In this document: positions 48,959-61,275 of the stretch, one piece after another
Numbering within the stretch: the first letter of the stretch is position 1
Layout: every line of letters begins with the position of its first letter
NCBI GenBank assembly: GCA_013400975.1
Contig: WBMZ01003446.1
Coordinates: 7,899 to 71,898, forward strand
DNA: 64,000 nt
From: Atrichornis clamosus
Lineage: Eukaryota > Chordata > Aves > Passeriformes > Menuridae
Reading direction: 5' to 3'
Made by a program: the position numbers and the translations under genes
The notes under the pieces: model-generated
What the model saw: the letters and a program-made list of their open reading frames with translations, nothing else
What the model was told of the DNA's origin: nothing
Database searches by the model: none

Positions 48959-51900
48959 CTTGTCTAAACACGGCAAAATCTATTGCTTAATATGAAGAAA
49001 AGTAGAGGTCGGACAGGTCGAAAAAGAAAAAGAAAACACTTGCAGAGTTTTATGCATGGAGGTATCATCATCCCTGGAAGTTAAATAATAAAATAACCAA
49101 TTGCTTGTCAAAGTGTCATTTTATCATTTATATTTGTCAAAAGCCTTTGTGCTTTGAAAAAGTCATAAATGTTACCTTTTTTTAATACGCAAATATTCTG
49201 GTATTAGTTTGCAGTCCCAAGCAGAGCATGGTGAACACACTGAGCTTTCTTTTCTGCCTAATGGCAAGTAATACATTAATCTTAAATTCCTTAAATATGC
49301 TGAATAACTCACACAGTTTTGAGACCTCCCAGTGCCCAGAGGCCCAGGATTTAATAATTTAGTTCAATGGGAGCCTTTCTTACTATTGTTAAGCTCTAAA
49401 ATGTCCAAAATACAGTTTTTCTGACTATGAAGTAAAATGTTTATGTTTCCTTTATTTTCGAGCAGAATGCTCTTTTATAGCATTAATATTTCTCTTCTGT
49501 TTTTAGTTAACTGCAGTTACAAGCTGGAATACATTAAACTTCAGAAGTGGCTGAAAGACAGAGGATTTGAAGACAGTAATTTAAGGCCTGCAGAGTTCTG
49601 GGGTAATGCTTTAATTATTGATTGATTGTACAAATTTCTGATTCTTCTGAGAATGCTTTCATTTTGAATCACGCACCTGGCTGGCATCAGGAAAAAAGCC
49701 AGGTACTGTTACTCTTCTAAGGATTTTTGGAATGTCAATTTAACATAAACCAGTAGATATGGAGACCTGAAAAAGTCAACATTTGAAGTGTTAATAACAC
49801 AGTTTGTAAAAATAAAGTAGTTTCCAATATTGGAATCTGATCTTGTTATAATTTATTCATACTTTTTTCCCCAAGGGAATTCAGCAGAGAGCTGGGATTC
49901 ACTTAGTAATGTTTACAGTAAAGATGTATATTTGTATTTTTTCTCTTTAAGGAAGTTATATTTCAAAAATTTGTGCAATATTACAGAGTAGAAAAAATAG
50001 AATGGATCAGAGAAAAATATTGTGACTAGAAATTGTAAAGTTTCCTTAAAACTCTGAAAGCAAGAACTGCAGCTGGTGATGAAAGATGTGTTTGAAGAAA
50101 AAAATAGAGTAAAGGAAGTTGAATAATTGTTAGAACTGGGAGCAAAAAAAGTTGAATAATTGCTAGAAGTGGACAGCAAGTGTTGCAGGAGATGCAGAGG
50201 AAAGGTAATGAAAAATAAAGAGAATTGGAGAGCAAAGAAATGAGATACAAATCATAAAAGCCAATTACGGATTGTTCCAGATACATAAGACATATTGTAT
50301 ATTCTTTTAGAGCTTTTCCTTGCTGACCTGATCACAGATTCCTGATTTTCCGTATGTACACATGTATTTACTTGTGCTTTTTGTTCCTGCTTCAGAGACA
50401 GGAAGAGGACTGATGGCAACAAAAGCTCTTCAGGTGAGTCCTGTTGGTTCTAATGCAAGAACTCACAGGTTCTCTTGAGATCTGATGATTTTTGCAACAA
50501 GCAAAGCTCAGATTCTGTTGTGAATGTAATTTCTGACCTTTGGATTGTTGTAGCCATGATGTGAAACCACAGCTTTAACCTCACTTTGACAGCTCTCTTA
50601 GACTAACTAACAGAAATATAATTTCTCAGGTATTTCCAGCAGAAAAGGAGAATAATAGAAAAGAATACCTTGTCCTAGGATATTGGAACAGAATGATTGA
50701 ACTCTGACTGAAAAAGCCTCTTGGAAAATAGGCTTTTTGGAGACATTTCCTAAGTTGTGTGAGGATAATACATCAAATAGTGGTGAATCAGACCCAGAAT
50801 CTTTGGCAAAATGGAGAGAGAAGCAAGAGGTGGGAGGGATTCAGTGGAAAAGTCCCAGTGTGTGTTCTCCTGGCTCAGGATTAGAGCCAGCAGTTGAAGC
50901 CAGAGGATTCCCACAGTGATGGGAGCCTGCAGGAAGTGGAATGCACTGAACTAAGCTGGGCTGGAGCAAGATAGGGAAAATCAGGAGATGAATGGGAAGA
51001 GGATTGACTCCATTCCTGTCCTCCCCCTCCATGGACACTTGTGGCTCCAGCCAGGCATGAAAGCTCCTTGACACACAAGGTTGGGATAGACATGACCTAA
51101 AACATCCCTGCCCCATCCTGCTGTGTTGGTAGTTCAGCTGTTGGTGAGAGCTAAACTAGAATTATCTCGGAGCAGCCAGGCACCAGAGCTGTGAGCAGCC
51201 AGCTTTGTGCAGCTGACAGCTCCCACTGACTGCACTTGTCCTCCTTCCCAGGGCTGGGCCTGGATTAAAGCCATTCCAGTCCCCACAGCCGTGGTAAACG
51301 AGTCATTGACACTTGACTTCTACCATTCTTGGTGTGTGATTTTTGTTTCTCTTCCCTCCAAGGCAGGAGATCTGATTATTTCATTGCCCGAGAAGTGTTT
51401 GCTCACCACGAGCACTGTCCTCAGCAGCCGCCTGGGAGGATCCATTGTGAAGTAAGTGAAAAGTGGCACTTGATGGGCAGCTTGGCCTTTGGTGTGGGTT
51501 GTTCATTAGCAGATGAAGCATCTCAAGTGGTGGTGGAGCTTTAAACTGCATCCCCTGAGTGGTACCGGCATTTCATGGATGTGGAATGCTCACATGGGAA
51601 GGATTTGGACACTGAGCATCCCCTTTTAGCTTGGCAGAGCTGGAGAGAGAGCACAGGCTGGAACTTGAGCTGCCTCAGAGCCTGCTGGGACCTAAATACC
51701 AATTAGGAATGGTTCCTTGGGAACCTGTGAATATCCTTCCCTAGGAGCAGGAAGATAAAACCAGGTTGCAAAGCACTCACATGGACATGGCCTTTAGGAA
51801 AATTCAGAACAAAATCCCATGCTGGGCATTGGGATACATAGAACACTTGTGTATCCTAAAAAAAACCCTCAGCCCAAGGAGCGGGAACCTGAAATTGTTG

Positions 51901-54900
51901 CAAACCAGCTTTTATTGCCCCTTTGAAGTCATCCAAAGGACTTGGAGATGAACTACAAAGAAGTTTAAAATAGAAGCTATTTATAACTTTAAAGGAGCTC
52001 TAGGAGAGATAAAACACCGCTGTATCCATGTCCCATCTCACCTCTGTGTGTCTGTGTGGGTATTTTTGTTTTTATTTTCTTTCCCAATAGATGGAAGCCT
52101 CCTGTGTCTCCTTTGATGGCACTGTGCACGTTTTTAATAGCAGAGAAACACGCTGGGGACAAATCTCCGTGGAAACCATACCTGGATGTTCTACCCAAAA
52201 CTTACACTTGCCCTGCTTGTTTGGACCATGATGTCCTAAACCTTCTCCCAGAACCCTTAAGAAAGAAGGCTCAGGAGCAGAAAATGATGATCCGTGAATT
52301 GTTCGTATCTTCCAAAGCTTTCTTCTCTTCCCTGCAGCCTTTGTTTGCTGAGAACACAGGAACTATTTTTAACTACAGTGCTCTGGAGTGGGCTTGGTGC
52401 ACTGTTAACACCAGGACAATCTACATGGAACATCCACACAGGGAATGTTTTTCCCTTGAGCCAGATGTTTATGCACTGGCACCATATCTAGATTTGCTAA
52501 ACCACAGCCCAAATGTTCAGGTAAGAAACTGAAAATAGATCACTACATTTCTTTATTTATAACTAAAGACTCTGTCAATACCATCTGCATTTGTGTGATA
52601 GGTTAGGAGTGTGGGGAGGTCAGGGAGAGATCTCACATGGGAAAAATGTCTCAGATCATCAGGAACTGGAGAGGCAGGACAAGGGGAATGACTTTTCACT
52701 GCCAGAGGGCAGGGTTAGATGGGATATTGGGAAGGAATTGTCTCTGGGAGGGTGGGGAGGCCCTGGCACAGGGTGCTCAGAGCAGCTGTGGCTGCCCCTG
52801 GATCCCTGGAAGTGTCCAAGGCCAGGTTGGACAGGGCTTGGAGCAACCTGGGATAGTGGGAGGTGTCCCTGCCCATGGCAGGATGTGGAATGGGATGAGC
52901 TTTAAGGTCCCTTCCAACCCAAACCATTCTGGGATCCTTTAATCCAAACGTTTCAGTTTAAAGTTGCAGGGAGAGCCCACGGTGGCTGCGGGAGATTTGC
53001 ATCCAGGGGAGGTTTAGGGAAGGGCCACTTGTAAACAGAACCCTGAGCTGCTCCTGAAAGACAGCTCCTGAGACAAATTCCAAATCCCTGTGTTACTCCA
53101 CCTCTGGCTGAAGCCTCTGAGCAGCCTTAGGAATGTGCACAAAGCATTTCCACCTTCTGGCAGGCTCTGTGTGCCAGCACAGAGCTGGGGCAGCACAAAA
53201 GAGGCCAACTCTGCATGGAACCAGCTGTCCGTGCAGATCTGGGGCCTCTCCAATAAGTTCACGTGGTGGGTGGCACGACCTGCAGGCTGAGGCTTTGATG
53301 TTTGTTCTTCAGCCTCATGGGTTGCCTTTTCAGACCTCTGAAACACTTCTCTTTCAATATTAGGGAACTGTTCAATCATTTTGGGTTTTAATATTCGAAG
53401 TTTGTTTCCTCTTTCACCCTGCCAAGAGTCAAACCTTTTCTTTTTAACTCCATCAAGGTCAAGGCTGCATTTAACGAGCAGACAAGGAGCTATGAAATTT
53501 GGACAAATTCACAGTGCAAAAAATATGGGGAGGTTTTTATCTGCTATGGACCTCATGATAACCAGAGGCTGCTACTGGAATATGGATTTGTTGCCATGGA
53601 TAACCCTCACAGCAGCGTTTATGTCTCATCAGGTTGGATTTATGGATTGTCTGGACGTGGAAAGGCACAAGAATAGGGAACTGGGCATGTTAATTCTCAA
53701 GAAGTGAAATAGGAAGACGTGGAAAACCTCATAGCAAAGCATTTAAGGATTGGAGTTTTAAAAATGAAAATTTTCTTTTAAAAAATTGTGATTATTAACA
53801 GCATCGATGTAGAGGTTCCAGCTGGATGTCTTAGATTGTACCACTGACCTCAGGATGAACTGAACTTGCTGAGAGTGGTTCGTAACTTCAATCTGAGTCA
53901 GAATTTCTCTTATAACGACACAATCCTGGAGATTTCTGATAGCTTCTGAGAAGTAGAAACACTTTTGGTTCTGGCAGGTTCACTAGAATTTAACAGGTTT
54001 TGATCTTTTTCCTGTAGCTACTTGAAAAATATGGTTGAAATGTTATTTCAGAACTGATGATTGTGGTTTCTTTTACGTAACATTTATTTAAATATCTAAA
54101 ATGTATTTTTATGCAGATACTCTCGTGAAATATTTTTCACCACTGGACAAGCAGAGAAAGGCCAAACTTTCCATCCTAAAGGATCATGATTTCCTAGAGT
54201 AGGTATCTGGAATTCTTTGTTTCCTGGTGAGGTTTCTATTCAGTTTTTCTGAGAGTCACATTTTGCATCTAATATCAAAATCCAACGACAAAAAAGGTAA
54301 TTATTTGATTTTTAGCAAACCGATGTGCTCATGGCTTTTGAGAGATGTAGAAAGGTGTTAACACCAGTATCAAAGCTTGAGATCTTCCCTTGTTGACTCG
54401 TGTCAGGAAGAAAACTGTCACACTCTAAGAGCTCTCCTTCACTTTCTTCATCTCATCAATTTGACTTTTTAGGAACCTGACCTTTGGATGGGATGGGCCA
54501 TCTTGGAGACTCCTCACAGCCCTCAAGTTGTTGTGTCTGGGAGCAGATGAATTGTGAGTTTGGGCACTGAATGTTTGGTCCACGTGCTTGTGCCGTTGTC
54601 TCTTATTTCACAGGATCATCAGGGTGGGAAGGGACCTTTGGGATCACCCACTGCCACCCCAACCCCACCAGCCCCACCCCAAACCACGTCCCCAGGGGCC
54701 ACATCCAGACTCCTCCTGGACACTTCCAGAGACAGGGACTGCACCACCTCCCTGGGCAGCTCATTCCAAGGCCTCACCACTCTGCCAGGGAAATTTTCTT
54801 TCCCAACGTCCAACCTGGGCCTCCCCTGGTGTAATTTGAGGCCGTTCCCTCTCCTCCTTTCCCTCGGGACACGGCAGCAGAGCCCGACCCCCCCTCACTG

Positions 54901-56193
54901 CCCCTCCTGTCAGGAGCTGTGGGGAGCAATGAGGGCCCCCCTGAGCCGCCTCTGCTCCAGACCAAACCCCCCCAGCTCCCTCACTGCTCCTCCCAGGATG
55001 TGTCACTGAAATTCATCAGTGTTTCCTGGAGCCTTCACTCTTTGCTGGCTGTGTGTGACGCTCTGGGACAATGGGTGTGGATCTCCTGGGTCTGTTTCAT
55101 TGAGATGAAAAGTGAAAAGAAGAAAAGCAGAGAACACCATTTAATGGAAAGTCATTGCCCTGTTGCTGCTCTGTGTTTTGCTTTCCTGTATCAACAGCCA
55201 CACTCCATTCTTCCCTTTCTATTTCAAGAACCAGATATTCCTTTTAGGTCCGGACTCCAGGCTTTTTTCCTGTTGGTTTGATGAAATTTGAAATGCTTTT
55301 AACCTGGCTTGATTCCTTTGAGTCATGTGCTCCACAGGCTGCTGCTGGAATTCCAGGGCCAAGTAAATCACTGAAATTCATCTCCAGTGACTTTCAGTGC
55401 AGTTGGAACGTTTATTCCCCATGGGAAATCTGCCTCAAACATCAGTAATGGACGATGGGTACCTGCACTTTGCTTGGAATAGTAAATAAATGAAAAAACT
55501 TTGCTGTTGTTTATGCTTTGAAGATTGATTGCTGAGTGGAATCAGTGGATAAGAACTAAAAATAAATCCCTGGGATAGGTTAGGAGCCCAGCAGAGGGGG
55601 AGTTTAGCAGAACCACATGTTTCTCATTCTGATAATTGTGTGTTTTTCAAACATTTTGGTTGCAGCGCTTGCTGGAGGAGGACACTGCTCGGTGACGTCA
55701 TTTCAGCCAGGAATGAACAGCAGGCTTTGAACACAGCAGCAAAAATATGTCATTTTTTAATAGAGGAGACCCAGCATGTCCTTCTCCAGGTAATTTGACT
55801 GGCACAAGGTGGCCCAGATTCCTTTCTTTCCTAGCAGAACATCCAGTGTCATTTTCTAGGTGACAACTGTGATGATTTTTCCCTTTCCCCTTTTTTTTTT
55901 CCTTTTACTATGAAAGTTTCTCTTGTGGAAGCTTTTAAAAAATCCTATTTTGACATAGTTCTTGAAATCCCTCCCACAGATTTCCACAAATTTTCTGTTC
56001 ATGCCTTATTAAATAATCTCAGTTTTTAGTCTTTTCCTCCCATTTGTCTAAACTCCAGATTTCCCAGTTGACAAGGAACAAAGAGAACCTCAGAAAACAC
56101 CTGGCTTTGGTGGAAATGCTGCGCTCAGAAGACCTGAAGATACTTCAAAAATCAGCTGAGACTCTTTGCCACTTGAATGTGGCAACAACTTGA
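48959..56193 (+). CDS. SETD4: SETD4, SET domain-containing protein 4 (complete)
   Basis: Protein lysine methyltransferase of the Rubisco-LSMT-like SET family. Ten coding exons: 48959-49061 (ATG at 48992), 49507-49602, 50396-50433, 51363-51451, 52091-52520, 53458-53632, 54117-54198, 54473-54553, 55666-55789 and 56059-56193 (TGA at 56191). The 1,320 coding bases give 439 residues, against 440 in human. A basic N-terminus (RGRTGRKRKRKH) precedes the SET domain. SET begins near residue 57 (TGRGLMATKALQAGDLIISL), carries NHSPNV at 235-240 and FICYGPHDN at 268-276, followed by RLLLEYGF. The C-terminal helical substrate-binding part includes LTFGWDGPSWRLLTALKLL. All split codons close. Exon 1 ends at a weak donor (GTATCA) and exon 6 at GTTGGA. 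No stop or frameshift, so the gene looks functional. Confidence 0.96.
52655..52945 (+). mobile_element. CR1 LINE 3' fragment in SETD4 intron 5
   Basis: gagaggcaggacaaggggaa through to the tail ccaaaccattctgggatc. The rest of intron 52521-53457 shows nothing. Confidence 0.87.
54610..55005 (-). mobile_element. CR1 LINE 3' fragment in SETD4 intron 8
   Basis: Tail (caggatcatcagggtgggaa) then the cacgtccccaggggcc block, nearly identical to 18,899-19,230. Begins 57 bases after the donor of exon 54473-54553. The rest of the intron to 55,665 shows nothing. Confidence 0.88.
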
Positions 56194-56679
56194 GCTGTGA
56201 TAGCTGTGATTGTTCAAGATTATTGCCTTGGCTGGGACTTGCTCAACTGTTTTAATGGACCAGAGCAGCAGAGAATAATATAAAATTCATCAGAATTTTG
56301 GTTCTTTGCTGACCTTCATACAAAAGGTTCTACTGAAGTGGAGAGCTCGAGCTCCCTGTGTGGTTTGGAGAAAAGAGAATTTTTTTAAGGGCATTTCAGG
56401 GCAGGACCCTTATTTCAGCTGCATAAACTTAATTTTTTTTATTGTGATTGTGTCATGATTATTTTCCATTTGGTGTTTTTAAAAAGTGTTTATTTTTGTG
56501 AACATATTCCTTTTCTGCAAGGCTTCTCTATTTTACTTTTCTAAAACACTTTCTGGAGCTGCAAGCACATCTCTTACATCCTTTGGGCCAACTTCCTTTC
56601 AGATTTGCCTAAACTGTGGTTTTAAGTCACTTGACACCTTATTTTACACTCAAGTCAGTCCCATTAAGTCCTGGTCAGT

Positions 56680-56870
56680 TTAGATTGGATATCAGGAAAT
56701 CATTCATGGAAAAGGTTGTAAAACATTGGATGCCCATGGAAGTGTTTAAAAAACTTGTGGATGTGGCACCTGATGGTGTAGTGGTGACTGGTGGTGCTGC
56801 TGAGGTGACGGTTGGACTCTGAGCTTAAAGGTCTTTTCCAGCCTTAACAATTCTGTGATTCCGTGACCCT
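56680..56870 (+). mobile_element. CR1 LINE 3' fragment, diverged
   Basis: ttggatatcaggaaatcatt through to the tail aacaattctgtgattccgtg. Lies in the probable SETD4 3' UTR. Confidence 0.75.
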
Positions 56871-57032
56871 GAAGTGCCTCCTGAGATGACTTTGGATTTG
56901 GGAATGCAGTCTGTGCTCATCTCACTGCGGGGAATTCTGACAATTTGCCTAAAGATGCCACTGATGGCTCCAGCAGAGAGAAGCAGGGCTCAGACCCTGC
57001 CCCTGTGACTGTTTGACCTCTTGCTTCCTTTT

Positions 57033-57038
57033 AATAAA
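57033..57038 (+). terminator. SETD4: Candidate poly(A) signal for SETD4
   Basis: AATAAA followed by a T-rich and then TG-rich stretch, 840 bases after the stop codon. If used, the 3' UTR would contain the CR1 fragment at 56,680-56,870. An earlier site with a variant signal cannot be excluded. Confidence 0.4.
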
Positions 57039-57369
57039 ACCTTTTTTCATTCCCTAAGACCAGATGTGTTTCTAATTTTATAATTTTATAACAAAATGGT
57101 GCCCGAGTTAAAGGAGGTAAGGATGTGGGGTTGGTTTATTTCCCCTTTTTCCCTGGAGGTGGTTATTTTAAGCCCAGCTTCTGTACACTGTGTCTGGTGA
57201 GGTGAATATGAATTTGACAGAAGTTTATTTGCTTCAGGACTGCACTGGGGGCTCCACGTTTATTCCAGGTGGTCTGAATATGAGCTCTGCTCCTGGAACT
57301 CCTACACACCTTCCAGGGAGTGCAGGAAGGGATCTGGGAGTGCAGGAAAGAAGGCAGAGCACAGCAATT

Positions 57370-57376
<7 letters not shown>

Positions 57377-57405
<29 letters not shown>
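57377..57405. repeat. (TA)n microsatellite, about 14 units
   Basis: Uninterrupted TA dinucleotides, preceded by gtg. Confidence 0.92.
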
Positions 57406-57407
<2 letters not shown>

Positions 57408-57464
57408 CCTAGTCAGCAGAAACTTCAGTTCTTTGGAGTCTCTTCCAGCTTGTGTGGAGTTACC

Positions 57465-57935
57465 CAGAAATGACATTGAGGGACTGCAGAGTGTCCAGGG
57501 AAGGGAACGGAGCTGGGAAGGGGCTGGAAAACACATCCTGTGAGGAGCAGTGAGGGAGCTGGGGGGGATTGCTCTGGAGCAGAGGAGGCTCAGGGGGGCC
57601 CTCATTGCTCCCCACAGCTCCTGACAGGAGGGGCAGTGAGGGGGGGTCGGGCTCTGCTGCCGTGTCCCGAGGGAAAGGAGGAGAGGGAACGGCCTCAAAT
57701 TGCACCAGGGGAGGGTCACATTGGAGATTGGGAAAGAAAATTTCCCTGTCAGCGTGGCGAGGCCTTGGAATGAGCTGCCCAGGGAGGTGGTGCAGTCCCT
57801 GTCTCTGGAAGTGTCCAGGAGGAGTCTGGATGTGGCCCTGGGGACGTGGTTTGGGGTGGGGCTGGTGGGGCTGGGGCGGCACTGGGTGATCCCGAAGGGC
57901 TCTTCCAGCCTTGGTGATTTGGGGTTCAAAGAGAG
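57465..57935 (+). mobile_element. CR1 LINE 3' fragment, 0.47 kb
   Basis: Reverse-complement counterpart of the copies at 18,799 and 54,610 (aggagcagtgagggagctgg onward), ending near gctcttccagccttggtgat. Confidence 0.88.
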
Positions 57936-58517
57936 CTGAAGTGGGAATGCACTCAGTGGCTGCAGGGAAGGCACTGGGTTTGCTCAGGGTGATCAGAGAC
58001 ACTTGATTTCTTGTGGTAAGAGCGAGAGGCAGAAATAGCACAGCTTGATCTTTTATTTTTTTAGAGAGATGTTGATTTAGTGCAGTCACTGAAGCCATTG
58101 AAAAAATGACAAACATGAGACCTCATGGCAATATCTTTCCTGTGTCAATTTATGTAAATACAAGGTGGATTTTCTTTGATCTTCTGCAGAAAGTGGCTTC
58201 TAGTTTAGAGTTTTCTTCAGCTGTAATGTGTGGAGATCACCCATCATTGCTAAGTGCCTTTAGGCCTGTCTGTTTTAGGACAAGATAAGGGAGTATCAAC
58301 TTCATACCCTGATAATTAAAGCTTTTAAATATACTATGAAAGCATTTCCAAGATGACATTCCCAAAGAAAGAGCCTTTAAACATCATGTCTCCCAAAAAG
58401 TGCCACACTTGGGCAGAACTTGAAGTGTTTGTTTGCACTCACTGCTTGCAGTGATGGATTTAATGAACTCTAGGACAGAGGGCAATTGTCCCGACAAAAC
58501 TTTAGGGGTTTCTTTAA

Positions 58518-58690
58518 AAAGGAACAGGGTGCCCAGAGAAGCTGTGGCTGCCCCTGGATCCCTGGAAGTGTCCAAGGCCAGGTTGGACGGGGCTTGGAGC
58601 ACCCTGGGATAGTGGGAGGTGTCCCTGCCATGGGAGGAGTGGAACTGGATGGGCTTTAAGGTCCCTTCCCACCCAAACCATTCCATGAAT
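58518..58690 (+). mobile_element. CR1 LINE 3' fragment
   Basis: gggtgcccagagaagctgtg through to the tail acccaaaccattccatga. Confidence 0.86.
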
Positions 58691-59164
58691 GGAAAGAAAA
58701 AATTACATTTCCAGCTTATTCCACTGAATGTCCTAGTGGATGTCTGTAATTCCAGAATTCAGGTTTAAAAGCCCTGCAGTGAAGGATATTGAGGGGAAGA
58801 ATGAAGATAATCAATCCCAAACTAATTGTGTAAACTGGTGTAAGACTCGTGCAATCTCTGTGCTGTCCACTAGATGATGCAGCTGTACTGCAGAGAAATA
58901 AGGAATTACAGTATATCCACATCCAATTATAATCCTGTTTACTTTATTATATTTTTAACAGTAAAAAGTATTGCCTTTAAGGATACACCACAACTGAGTT
59001 TAGCTAAGCAGTTGAAAATGGAATTTCCATTCTGCTGGTTTCAAGTGAGACCTGAAGCTTTGTAGTCTTTTATCTTCTCTCTGTTTTATTGTTTAACTTT
59101 GTTGGAGTTGTTCCTCTCTCAAGTTTAATCATGTCATTCCCCTTGGAATTGTCACTCCAGACAG

Positions 59165-59225
59165 AGCTCAAATCATTGGACTGAATAATCCTGAAGGTCT
59201 CTTCCAACCTTGGTGATTCTGTGAA
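59165..59225 (+). mobile_element. Short CR1 tail
   Basis: gaaggtctcttccaaccttg followed by gtgattctgtga. Confidence 0.6.
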
Positions 59226-59389
59226 CTTGACTCTAATGTTTAATTAGTGGGATTGCGATGGAGAAGTGGCTGCTCATTTTTATTCCCTCAGAATTAGGGG
59301 CCCGATGGATCTTTGGCACAGATCCCTTTCCATATTGTCCTTTGACGGAGCAGATTGAACTGTGGTTGAAACATTTCCCCTGACTGGGG

Positions 59390-59725
59390 TGATTTTGGAG
59401 AGGAGAAGCTTTGGGGTGACCTCAGTGTGGCCTTCCAGGACCTGAAGGAGCCACAGGAAACATGGAGAGAGACAATTTCCAAGGGATGGAGGGACAGGAC
59501 ACAGGGAATGGCTTCCCAGTGCCAGAGGGCAGGGATAGATGGGATATTGGGAAGGAATTGTTCCCAATGAGGATGAGGGTGGGGAGGCCCTGGCACAGGG
59601 TGCCCAGAGAAGCTGTGGCTGCCCCTGGATCCCTGGAAGTGTCCAAGGCCAGGTTGGACGGGGCTTGGAATGGGATGATCTTTAAGGTCCCTTCCAACCC
59701 AAACCATTCCATGATTCCATGATGC
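59390..59725 (+). mobile_element. CR1 LINE 3' fragment
   Basis: From ttggagaggagaagctttgg through the 3' UTR to the tail aaccattccatgattccatg. A stretch of the usual text between ggggcttgga and atgggatgat is missing. Confidence 0.87.
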
Positions 59726-60567
59726 CAGGGCTGGGCTGGAGAAATCCTCAGCTGAGCTCTGCATCCCTTGCAGACACATCCAAGAGGCCCTGGATGTGCT
59801 ATTTTAGGAGCTCCCTCCTGCTGGGGCTGCTCTGGGAGGAGCCGGCAGGGCCAGCTTGGCCCCTGTGACCCTTGGCAGGCCGTGATGGGAGGACAAGGGA
59901 CACTCTCAGCATGAGCCTGGTGCCACTCCTGTCTGCACCACCCTGCCTGGGCTGGCATCCAGAGCCTGTCCGTAAGCAAGGAATTGCCAGGGAATTTGTT
60001 TGTCCTTCCCACGAGATGAGCTCTGCACGGACGGAGATGCTTGGAGGGGGAGGGATGGCCTGCAGAGGATCCGGAGGGGCTGTGGCACCCCAGGCCGACT
60101 CCTGCTGCTCTGAGCTGTCCCTCAGCACTGCCTGGATGCTGGGCTGGCCCGTCCCTGGCTCAGGAGTGGGAAAAAACCGTGTAGGTCACGGGAGACTCCT
60201 AAAGATCTGCTGGGAGTGCAGTGTGGAAGGCTGGGACAGGGCGACTGGAGCGGCCCCTGGACACTGATATGTCCTGGACACTGATAAAGGGCTCACACAC
60301 CTCCTTGGCTTTCATGGTTTGGTGTCTCTCTCTGTGTGCCATAGCCAGGGCTGCCCCAGCTTCAGGGCTGGTTGGTTTCATCGGCTGTGCAACCCGATTT
60401 TGGCACTTTTTTGGCAGCGATGGAGCCTTTTTGGTGTCCTGGTCCATCTGGGGGGTCTCACTGCTCTGTGGACGTGCACGGATGGGGATGGCCACGGATC
60501 CCTCAAAGTTGCCAGGTGGGAAATCTCTCATTTCCCATATCAGACTTCTGGTACATCTGTGTATCCC

Positions 60568-60645
60568 AGAATCCCAGAATGGTTTGGGTTGGAAGGGACC
60601 TTAAAGACCATCCAGTTCCATGGGCAGGGACACCTTCCACTAAAA
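60568..60645 (-). mobile_element. CR1 LINE 3' fragment, short
   Basis: Tail (cagaatggtttgggttggaa) and about 50 further bases. Confidence 0.8.
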
Positions 60646-60956
60646 CAATCAGTTCATCCCATTTTCTGCTGATTTAATTCCCCTTGGCTCAAATGAAGTG
60701 ACACCTTGCTCTTGACATCTGGCCTGGGGACTTCATTAGGTGTATTTGTAGTCCCAAACGTGCTGAGAGAAATTGGTTTATGTCGGTTCAAGCTTAATTT
60801 TTTTTCAGAAAAGAACAAAATTTATATCAAGCACAGGGAGTTACTCCAGCCTGGTAGGAAGATCAGAGATGATTCCTCTTCCAACTTCCTGTTGCCACTG
60901 GAAGCATCAGGGTGCGGGAGGCTGAACCTGGGGAAAGCTGAGAGTGTCTTGAGGTG

Positions 60957-61275
60957 TCACAGAATCCCAGAATAATTTAGGTTGGAAAAGACCTCCAAAT
61001 CCCAGCCGTGCCCCATCCCCACCTTGTCCCCAGCCCAGAGCTCTGAGTGCCACGGCCAGGCCTTCCTTGGGCACCTCCAGGGATGGCGACTCCACACCTC
61101 CCTGGGCCGCCCCTGCCAAGGCCTGACCACCCTTTCCCGGCAGGAATTCCTCCTGCTGTCCAACCTGCCCCTCCCCTGGCACAGCCTGAGGCCGTTCCCT
61201 CTCCTCCTGTCCCTGTTCCCTGGGAGCAGATCCCCAAACCCCCCCTGGCTGCCCCCTCCTGGCAGGGACTTGTGG
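60957..61275 (-). mobile_element. CR1 LINE 3' fragment
   Basis: Tail (agaataatttaggttggaaa) then the cccagcccagagctctgag block, as in the 46,139 copy, followed by a poly-A run. Confidence 0.86.

Noticed and set aside
57460..58116. 218-codon minus-strand open frame
   Set aside because: Same CR1 subfamily text as 18.8 and 54.6 kb; repeat-derived, not a gene.
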